From Paraescarpia echinospica (lineage: Eukaryota; Annelida; Polychaeta; Sabellida; Siboglinidae), in assembly GCA_020002185.1 (NCBI GenBank), contig CM034537.1, forward strand, positions 10,154,677-10,218,676: a DNA stretch of 64,000 nt, read 5' to 3'. Positions 56,228 to 64,000 of this stretch are shown here, one piece after another. A model generated the notes under the pieces. It was not told the origin of the DNA. It ran no database searches and was given only the letters and a program-made list of their open reading frames with translations. The stretch's first letter is position 1; the number at the start of each line of letters is the position of its first letter. The translations under genes and the position numbers were made by a program.

Positions 56228-56395
56228 AGAATGTGTGCGTGCGTGCGCGTTCGTGTGCGGGTGCGGTGCGGTGTGTATGCATGCGCGAACGTGTTTGTGT
56301 GTGTGATCGCGCGCGTGGGAGTTCGTGTGCGTGCATGTGTGCGTGCGTTTTGTTCTGCATGCGCGTGCGTGTGTGTGCGTGTATGTGCTCCTGTG

Positions 56396-56455
<60 letters not shown>

Positions 56456-56472
56456 CGTGTACATGTAGGTGT

Positions 56473-56509
<37 letters not shown>

Positions 56510-56522
56510 AGTGTGTGTGTGT
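56228..56522. repeat. GT/GC-rich microsatellite block
   Basis: (GT)n 56396-56455 and (GTGC)n about 56474-56510 in a GT-rich context. Confidence 0.92.
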
Positions 56523-56529
56523 TTGATTA

Positions 56530-57080
56530 CCCAAAGTATGATAGATACGAACACAGGCCTGCACTGTGTTAATTAACAACATGCAATCTAAACATAGAAA
56601 CGATGTACATTTGACGAGCTGAGCGAATTCGTAGCAACGCATATGAATGGCCGGTCGGATGGATGGTTAGTTCAATTATTGATTAAATGACACATGGCAT
56701 TCTACGAATTCTTGCGTGAATGCCGGTTTGTGGTTGCGTGTGTGAGGGTACGATTATATTTGTATATATTTTCCACAAGTGCGGGTTTCTTAAATCATGA
56801 TAATGTCAGACAGTTTTTTTGTTGTAACGTACACATGTACAAATGCTCGCAGATAGGCAAAGATAGGCCATTGGCTACCATAGATTCGTTTGTTGTTTCT
56901 AGCTCCATTATCCAGTAGTTCACATTGTACGTTAAACAGAAGGTGCGCGTTTTTGTGCGTTATAGTTCGACGCCATGAAGAGCTAGTGACGACAGTTTCT
57001 TAGATCACCTTGTAATTGTCTGCACTTGCACATAGTTACTACTAGGCCTCGAGGTTACAACATTTGCATGGTTACCATGT
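56530..57080. other. no gene recognised
   Basis: No supported feature. Confidence 0.45.
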
Positions 57081-57081
57081 A

Positions 57082-57122
57082 GGGGAACCCGGGGCAAAGT
57101 GGAACCCGGGGCAAAGTGAAGC
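57082..57122 (+). repeat. pogo-like terminal motif, left (two GGGGCAAAGTG units)
   Basis: AACCCGGGGCAAAGTGGAAC then CCGGGGCAAAGTG. The complementary motif pair (CACTTTGTCCC and CACTCTGCCCC) lies at 63869-63902, so the two may be the ends of one pogo-like element. Confidence 0.5.
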
Positions 57123-57457
57123 AGTGCCAACACAGAAATGTTAGTGCCGCCATCTATCTGTTACTGTTATCGTGAGAAGGTCAGGTGACGATGCGTTGTT
57201 TGTGGTGGCAGCCATTTGCATTAATCGGGTATGTGCATTTTTGTGAGGACACGTCTGTTTTGGATGTGTTTAAACCAATAATCTTCGTAAATAAACAATC
57301 TGCTAAAGCACTGTAAACTTGTATAATCCTTATGTAAGCCAAAGTTTTAAATATAAAGCCTATGTATGTCATATGCATGATGAAATTGTTAGGCAGGTCT
57401 GTGCGCACGCTAACGCCGGGTGATGAACCAATATCGTGTAGTCGGGGCAAAGGTGAT

Positions 57458-57492
57458 GGGGCAAAGTGGAATAATGTTCCACTTTGTCCCGG
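57458..57492. other. hairpin of the GGGGCAAAGTGGAA motif
   Basis: GGGGCAAAGTGGAA, 5-nt loop, TTCCACTTTGTCCC: one mismatch in 14 bp. Same motif as the pogo-like ends. Confidence 0.75.
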
Positions 57493-57689
57493 CTTAGGCT
57501 TACATTATTTATTATCGTACATGTATAAATTTGATAATTATGACGATAAAAATAATTTTAATTCGCACTCAATGGCAGATAGAGCCTATTTCTATGCATG
57601 CGTCATATTAACAACTATGTAGCTAGGCTCACTTGTCTTCCCTAGGCATATATTTGGAACGAGTGTCATAGTGATTTTTTTACACAATT

Positions 57690-59220
57690 TACTTTCCCTA
57701 TCCACCCCTGGTGCTAGTGCCTTGTCGGGGCGGGGTGGCTTGAAAGCCTTTGAGATCCCCAGAGCTGTACCGGCAGGAGCCTTGTGCACCTGGCAGGTTT
57801 TAAACAAAGCCGGAGAGGTTTTGTGGGGAAGAGGCCAGACAAAACTAACACCCTGGTCCTCATGGTTAAGGGGTTTTGCACAGGGCGAAGAGCATTTAGG
57901 TATTTTACAGAAACAACGACGAAGATATCAACCATAACCCGGCTTGAGGAACTTCCAGAGCCAACGACTTGTGTGACTGGCAGTGGTGAAAGCCTAAAGG
58001 AAGCTACTGGCATGAATACGGAAGTCCTGAACGCCAAAACAAAGAGGACTTGGATTCTGGAATGTACGCACCATGTACGAGACGGGCAAACTTGCTCAGG
58101 TTAAAGCAGAGATGAGGCGTTACAGCCTACATGTTTTATGAATGAATGAATGCAGATGGCCAGGATCAGAGCAACAGGTAACTTCAACAGGAGAAACAAT
58201 GCTGTATTGTGGAAGGGAAGATGGACAGATCATGAAGGAGCTGCAATCATTCTGAAGAAAGGAGTTGAACGTTCACTTCTGGAATGGAAACCCATCAGCA
58301 GTTGACTGATCAAAGCCAATTTAAGAGGATGACACACAAACGTCACCATAATTCAGTGTTACTCCCCAACCAATGACAGCAATGAGGAAGAAAAGGACAC
58401 CTTTCATCTCAGTCTTCAGGCTGAGTTAGAGAAAGTACCAAACCACGATCTTATCATTGTCATGGGAGACCTGAATGCTAAAGTCGGTAGAGATAACACA
58501 CACAATGGCAGGACAATGGGAAGACATGAATGTGGAACCAATATGACAGGACAATGGGAAGACATGAATGTGGAACCAATATGACAGGACAATGGGAAGA
58601 CATGAATGTGGAACCAATATGACAGGACAATGGGAAGACATGAATGTGGAACCAATATGACAGGACAATGGGAAGACATGAATGTGGAACCAATATGACA
58701 GGACAATGGGAAGACATGAATGTGGAACCAATATGACAGGACAATGGGAAGACATGAATGTGGAACCAATATGACAGGACAATGGGAAGACATGAATGTG
58801 GAACCAATATGACAGGACAATGGGAAGACATGAATGTGGAACCAATATGACAGGACAATGGGAAGACATGAATGTGGAACCAATATGACAGGACAATGGG
58901 AAGACATGAATGTGGAACCAATATGACAGGACAATGGGAAGACATGAATGTGGAACCAATATGACAGGACAATGGGAAGACATGAATGTGGAACCAATAT
59001 GAAAGGTCTAGTCATCGGTGGCACCCTGTTCCCTCACCACGAAATCCACAAGCTGAAATGATGCTCTCCAACTGGACGGGACAAGAATCAGATCAACCAT
59101 CTAATGATCACCGGCAAGTGCAGGAGATCCCTTCAAGATGTCAGAGTGAGAAGAGGGGTCATTCACCCTTTTTAAATGCAAAGACTAACCACAATGGTTT
59201 GACCCAAGATTAATTGAAAT
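57690..59220 (+). mobile_element. RTE-type LINE 5' part with endonuclease; 38-bp array inserted in it
   Basis: Leader about 57690-58040, then WNVRTMYETGKLAQVKAEMR (58059 on), ECRWPGSGQQ-like, VAIILKKGV, IIQCYSPTNDSNEE, DLIIVMGDLNAKVG (about 58447-58490), and after the array VIGGTLFPHHEIHKL (about 59013) and DKNQINHLMITGK. These are the motifs of RTE/BovB endonucleases (GDLNAK catalytic block). Stops and frame changes throughout, and RT is absent. Confidence 0.88.
58511..59004. repeat. 38-bp tandem repeat, 13 near-identical copies, inside LINE endonuclease
   Basis: Unit GGACAATGGGAAGACATGAA then TGTGGAACCAATATGACA. The unit corresponds to the short endonuclease stretch TMGRHECGT. Since 38 is not a multiple of three, the same peptide cycles through all frames, producing open frames of up to 202 codons on the minus strand that are artefacts. 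Confidence 0.97.
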
Positions 59221-59229
59221 ATGATGACC

Positions 59230-59610
59230 ATCACCCCAATATGTCAATAATTATAAAATAAAATTCCCCTCTTCAGCAAGTAATCCTATAAATAAATGTG
59301 TCCATTTTTACTCTGACTTACTTTAACCATTAGTCATTATTTACCCCAGCCTGCTAGAGTATACTACTATAAATAGCTATTTACTGTATTCAACGGGTAC
59401 TTGGGTTATCATTGTCACACTTTATTGTGTTCTACTGTATGAATAAAGTGATATTCTCTTTTAAAACATGCTGCTCGTGCTGCTGATGTCGCTTCTGGAG
59501 AGCGTAGTGAAAGTGTTGGGTGGGGTTTCATAAGGCAAATCAATCATGGGATAGGCAGATACCTAGTCTGAATTTATGTAGGCACATATTATTCAAACGT
59601 TGAATATAAT
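59230..59610. other. no gene; AATAAA at about 59442
   Basis: Spacer between two LINE fragments. Confidence 0.4.
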
Positions 59611-59614
59611 GAAC

Positions 59615-60065
59615 TTAATTTTGAGGAATGACAATGCTAGTTAAGGAAAGGGAAAGTATACTCTCATGCCCATTATGCCTATTGGCGTTTAGGGCAACGA
59701 CGAAGTTTCTCCATGCCGATCTGTCTCTTGCCAATCTCTCGAGGGTGCCCCAGCTGTGTCCTGTCTCCTTCATCTCTGCCTCTACGGTTCTGCACCAGGT
59801 TGTTTTTGGACGTCCTCTCTTCCTTTTCCCTTCAGGGGTCCAGTGCACTGCAGTTCTGGTGGTCGAGTTGGCTTGTTTCCGTAGCAGATGGCTAATCCAC
59901 TTCCAGCGTCTTCTTCTGATGATGGTGCTCATGTCTTCCTGTTTCGTATCTTCAAGCAGCTGCTCGTTGGAAATTCTTCTGGGCCAGAATATCCTTAAGA
60001 TTCTCCTGAGACTTGTGGTATGGAAGGTTGACATAGGTAGCATCTTGCTGACCTTTTCCCCCTAG
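59615..60065 (-). pseudogene. LINE ORF2 C-terminal tail (GKRKRGRPKTTW family)
   Basis: 142 residues uninterrupted: LRRILRIFWPRRISNEQLLE, RRRRWKWISHLLRK, WTPEGKRKRGRPKTTW and LERLARDRSAWRNFVVALNA. This tail is common at the end of ORF2 in invertebrate LINEs often labelled RTE-like. Related degraded tails lie in both GNAT introns. Confidence 0.85.
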
Positions 60066-60120
60066 AGTTTCAAGTTTCGGAATGTAGGGAGGGTGTCTAT
60101 GGATGCATTGATCGCAACGC

Positions 60121-61160
60121 TTATAACACGACGAGGAAGACCATAGATGTGACTATACGCCATGTGAGGTCTGACTCTTCTAGGTGGGCAAGACTAAATA
60201 GATCATCTTGAACTATTAGGTTTTTTAGATGATCTAGCCACATTTTGGATTGATCCGTGTTCATAATGGTTTTTACTTTAGATTTTATGTTTTTCCATGA
60301 CTGAGATCCTGAGGATATTACTTCCTGGTAATACTGATGAACCTTCGTGTTACCAAGGTCTTTCCAGGCAAAGTTTGCTTCTCTAGCAAGTTTGGTTTTA
60401 AGGGCATGGACTGTTCTTGCATCAACTTTTTCAATTGTTCTTGCAATAGCAAGAGAGTGGCATTGATAATAGAGACGTGACACTGATGGAATGTTTAGAC
60501 CAGCTGGGCTATAGATGACGGCAGAGGTGGCACCATGTTTGGGCATTCCAAACCAAAGTTTGAGATAACGATTGGTGAGTGAGTCAAGTGATTTCTTTTG
60601 TGTGGTGGTGAGATCATGGACGGTTAGAGAAAATCTGATGGACGTTACATAACGAGTGTATATACGTGCTTTGTATTCTGAGCGTACCTGGGTTGCGTCA
60701 ATATTTTTTAGCATGGAATCAATTTGGTTGTAGGTGGATGTGTATCCTTCATCGGATGTTGCTTTGAAGTAGACCCATGCACCAAGAAATTTCTCGGAGG
60801 CGAAGTTATTATTTCCAATTGAAAATGGTACAGCTATTGGAGAGCCACTGCATATAGATATATTTTATATTTTGATGGTTTGAGATTCATTTAGGTGGTT
60901 AGGTCATGCAGTGTATGCATCAGGCGTTGCTGGGTTCTTTTCTAACCTGTAATACGACTGAAATCGTCTGCATAAGGCAGTGTTATAACATTGGTGTCAT
61001 TGAGGTCATACCCATGTTGGTCTTCATTTAGTTTAAAAAATTGGATGATTGGATTGAAGACAAGAATGAACAGTACAGGGGAGATGGGGTCGCCTTGGAA
61101 TGTACCTTTCTTAAAGGGAAAATATGTCGTGGTCCACGAGGGACCTTCGATCACACCACC
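60121..61160 (-). pseudogene. LINE reverse transcriptase fragment (R2/R4-like type)
   Basis: 61154 downward: KKGTFQGDPISPVLFILVFN (motif B) and TLPYADDF (motif C, YADD codons about 60963-60974). Then stops, and from about 60850 FLGAWVYFKATSDEGY. From 60714, ARIYTRYVTSIRFSLTVHDL and NRYLKLWFGMPKHGATSAVI, the thumb region seen in R2/NeSL-like LINEs. N-terminal RT and endonuclease are missing, and the clade is tentative. Confidence 0.8.
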
Positions 61161-61199
61161 TATTCGTTAATATAGATTGGTAGGTAGTAGTAGCGGAGA

Positions 61200-63640
61200 T
61201 CTACGGAGCTTTGGACTCTATAAAAACACCATTTCCCCGCAAGCCGTATCTAGCGATGAAACGGGAAGTAATGACGATGCCAAACAAAACGTCAACGGTT
61301 ATATCGATGAAGGGGAAAACTGGTTGGTGCACCCGCTTTGGCAGAAAGGGGAACTCTGGTGACAGCAGAATTCTGTTTCAACGCTCTGGGGAATTGCTCG
61401 TCTTCCCTCGAAAGAAGCTCAATCCCCTGTTTGAAGTGGGAGCACCACCAGAAACTGTCATCGCATGTCATGCTTCTAGGTGGATGCTGTCTGGGATATT
61501 CGTACCAACATGATTCAACCATTTTCTGCGATACAGAACACCTACAGCAGAAGATCCCGTTCTTCTCATGTTTGATGATCATGTAACCCACATCAAGAAC
61601 CTTGCCTTAATCGAAATGGGAAGGGAGAATCATGTTCATATCCTTGCCATCCCATCTCACACGTCACATCGGTTGTAACCCCTTGATGTTTGCTGTGTGG
61701 GCCCTCTGAACACATGCACCCCTGTACTATGAACAAGAAGTGCGGGTATGGCTCAGGAACCACCCCGGAAAGGTCGTCATCATATACCAGGTTGCTGCTC
61801 TTTTCGGGGCTGCCTACCAGAAGGCTGCAACTTCATCAACGGCCATCAATGGTTTCGTCAAAACTAGCATATGCCCCTTTAACCCAAACATATTCTCAGA
61901 CTACATGTTTGTCGCAGCAGAAACAACAGCCAAACCCGCACCAGAAGATGAAACAACACCTTCGACGTCAGACGCTGCACCATCACTTCCAGCCACACCC
62001 GATGCTGCACCACCATGTCCAGTCTTGCCTGATGCTGCACCACCATGTCCAGTCTTGCCTGATGCTGCACCACCACGTCCAGTCTTGCCTGATGCTGCAC
62101 CACCATGTCCAGTCTTGCCTGATGCTGCACCACCACGTCCAGTCTTGCCTGATGCTGCACCACCATGTCCAGTCTTGCCTGATGCTGCACCACCATGTCC
62201 AGTCTTGCCTGATGCTGCACCACCACGTCCAGTCTTGCCTGATGCTGCACCACCATGTCCAGTCTTGCCTGATGCTGCACCACCACGTCCAGTCTTGCCT
62301 GATGCTGCACCACCATGTCCAGTCTTGCCCGATGCTGCACCACCACGTCCAGTCTTGCCTGATGCTGCACCACCATGTCCAGTCTTGCCTGATGCTGCAC
62401 CACCACGTCCAGTCTTGCCTGATGCTGCACCACCATGTCCAGTCTTGCCTGATGCTGCACCACCACGTCCAGTCTTGCCTGATGCTGCACCACCATGTCC
62501 AGTCTTGCCCGATGCTGCACCACCACGTCCAGTCTTGCCCGATGCTGCACCACCACGTCCAGTCTTGCCGATGCTGCACCACCACGTCCAGTCTTGCCTG
62601 TGCTGCACCACCATGTCCAGTCTTGCCTGATGCTGACGTCCAGTCTTGCCTGATGCTGCACCACCATGTCCAGTCTTGCCCGATGCTGCACCACCACGTC
62701 CAGTCTTGCCCGATGCTGCACCACCACGTCCAGTCTTGCCCGATGCTGCACCACCACGTCCAGTCTTGCCTGATGCTGCACCACCATGTCCAGTCTTGCC
62801 TGATGCTGCACCACCACGTCCAGTCTTGCCTGGTGTTGCACCACCACGTCCAGTCTTGCCTGGTGCTGCACCACCACGTCCAGTCTTGCCTGGTGCTGCA
62901 CCACCACGTCCAGTCTTGCCCGGTACTGCACCACCACGTCCAGTCTTGCCTGGTGCTGCACCACCACGTCCAGTCTTGCCTGGTGCTGCACCACCACGTC
63001 CAGTCTTGCCTGATGTTGCACCACCACGTCCAGTCTTGCCTGGTGCTGCACCACCACGTCCAGTCTTGCCTGGTGCTGCACCACCACGTCCAGTCTTGCC
63101 TGGTGCTGCACCACCATGTCCAGTCTTGCCTGATGCTGCACCACCACGTCCAGTCTTGTCTGGTGCTGCACCACCACGTCCAGTCTTGCCTGATGCTGCA
63201 CCACCACTTCCAGCTCGACCCGACGGTTACGTGTCGCCGGCAGAAATTATTGGGTCCCACAGTTTGATCAGGTTGGCCCAAGGAGACGCAGAATTAAAAG
63301 GGGCAAGACTGTCGTATTGACTGGTAGTCCATATTAAAAAAATTACAAGCCGAGCGTAGGTCTGATGAGAAAAGAAAGACACCTGCCACTAAGATCAAGT
63401 TGTTCTGTGGAAATAATGCGTTGACAAGGGTCAAAGCAAGGGTAATGCGTGAAAATGGGGGAGAAAGCAACAGGAGAGTGTTGAGAATGTCAAATGCATC
63501 TTTTGTTCAGGGCTGTATTCTGAATCTAGGAGTGGTGAAGAGTGGATTAAGTGTTATTCATGCAACAAATGGGCACACGAGGAATGTGCAGGAGCACAGG
63601 GCGGAGGCATTAATTATACTTGATATATTGAATAGATAAT
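61200..63640 (+). pseudogene. pogo-like DDE transposase with expanded Pro-rich tail and C-terminal zinc finger
   Basis: DDE core pieces in several frames: DETG (first Asp, 61255-61266), AERGTLVTAEFCFNALGN, VFPRKKLNPLFEVGAPPETV, LLMFDDHVTH (second Asp, 61574-61579), HILAIPSHTSHRL, a TAA at 61676-61678, then PLDV (third Asp, 61685-61687). From 61740: RVWLRNHPGKVVIIYQVAAL, ATSSTAINGFVKTSICPFNP. A 30-bp array follows, then GYVSPAEIIGS and, at about 63485-63625, a zinc finger CIFCSGLYSES..CYSCNKWAHEECAG. The N-terminal DNA-binding HTH is not seen. Several frameshifts make it inactive. Confidence 0.88.
61990..63215. repeat. 30-bp tandem repeat, ~40 copies, inside the transposase tail
   Basis: Unit CCAGTCTTGCCTGATGCTGC followed by ACCACCAYGT, encoding a ten-residue PVLPDAAPP(C/R). 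In the first half TGT and CGT (Cys/Arg) units mostly alternate, giving a 60-bp period. The second half is nearly all CGT with GGT (Gly) replacing GAT. A disturbed zone at 62565-62640 carries three indels and returns to the starting frame. 30 bp is a multiple of three, so all frames stay open. Confidence 0.97.
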
Positions 63641-63654
63641 TGCGACTGAACATA

Positions 63655-64000
63655 ATTGCAAATTAAGATGTTTGCCTACAGAGAATCACAGCCTATAAGT
63701 TAGTGTAATCTGTGATTTACAATCCCAGTAGTGTACTTTTGACAGTAGGCCTAACTCGATTAATCATGCAGGCATATTAAACGAATTATAAATTATCGTG
63801 ATTTGATAAACCGAGTTGGACACTGATTTGGACATAATCCATGACACATCCTTGGAGCAAATGACATATCACTTTGTCCCACGACATATTTCACTCTGCC
63901 CCATGCGCCTGGGGCAAACTGAAATTTTAATCGTTTTTATAATTTCATATATTTTAATAAAGCCTTTCCTAAATGAATTTTGTTTGTACCGCCTGTTTGT
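63655..64000. other. possible right end of the pogo-like element; no gene
   Basis: CACTTTGTCCCACGAC and CACTCTGCCCCATG (63869-63902), then CTGGGGCAAACTG. These are inverted relative to the motif pair at 57082-57122. The element boundary was not fixed. Confidence 0.45.

Noticed and set aside
58416..59024. Minus-strand 160-202 codon open frames
   Set aside because: They are the 38-bp array read backwards through the LINE endonuclease.
61879..63281. Minus-strand open frames of 237-442 codons
   Set aside because: Complement of the 30-bp array in the transposase. The plus-strand frame has real transposase flanks, these do not.

Overview
The window is animal nuclear DNA, most likely from a marine invertebrate and probably a mollusc or another lophotrochozoan. 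The evidence is intron-split genes with GT-AG junctions, CR1-like LINEs whose ORF1 carries PHD and esterase domains, RTE and L2-like LINEs, a Ty3/Gypsy element, pogo-like transposase remains, and very abundant AC, AG and GT microsatellites. The species assignment is inference. I saw no bacterial genes, operons, CRISPR arrays or ribosome binding sites, and no intact tRNA or rRNA gene.

Layout. 0-14 kb is mostly intergenic. It holds a TTAA-flanked MITE, three copies of a ~0.9-kb repeat with a tRNA-like core (two of them head to head at 6.8-8.1 kb), a decayed L2-like LINE (4.3-6.2 kb) and small palindromic arrays. 14.4-17.6 kb is a nearly complete CR1-like LINE on the minus strand. 18-30.4 kb is a nest: a minus-strand Ty3/Gypsy element (gag, protease, RT, RNase H, integrase) split by a CR1-like LINE, a 1.73-kb terminal-inverted-repeat (TIR) element that carries its own spliced gene, a 492-bp TIR element and a ~723-bp element. 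Three of the four insertions have clear target-site duplications. An empty-site paralogue at 30.6-30.9 kb and the far LTR confirm two of them.

31.6-35.4 kb carries two tandem, spliced GNAT acetyltransferase-like genes on the plus strand. The 3' end of the first is invaded by a pogo-type MITE. 37.8-45.8 kb holds exons of an ectonucleoside triphosphate diphosphohydrolase (CD39/NTPDase family) on the minus strand, including the C-terminal membrane-anchor exon. Its 5' exons are not in view, and a 1000-N assembly gap lies upstream. 46.8-56.5 kb is dominated by simple repeats and a ~3-kb satellite with a 51-bp unit. 57-64 kb is a second mobile-element nest: pogo-like end motifs, a plus-strand RTE LINE whose endonuclease contains a 38-bp x13 array, two minus-strand LINE fragments, and a broken pogo-like transposase with a 30-bp x~40 array in its C-terminal tail and a terminal zinc finger.

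Apart from the GNAT pair and the NTPDase gene, nearly every long open frame here belongs to a mobile element or is a by-product of a tandem array.
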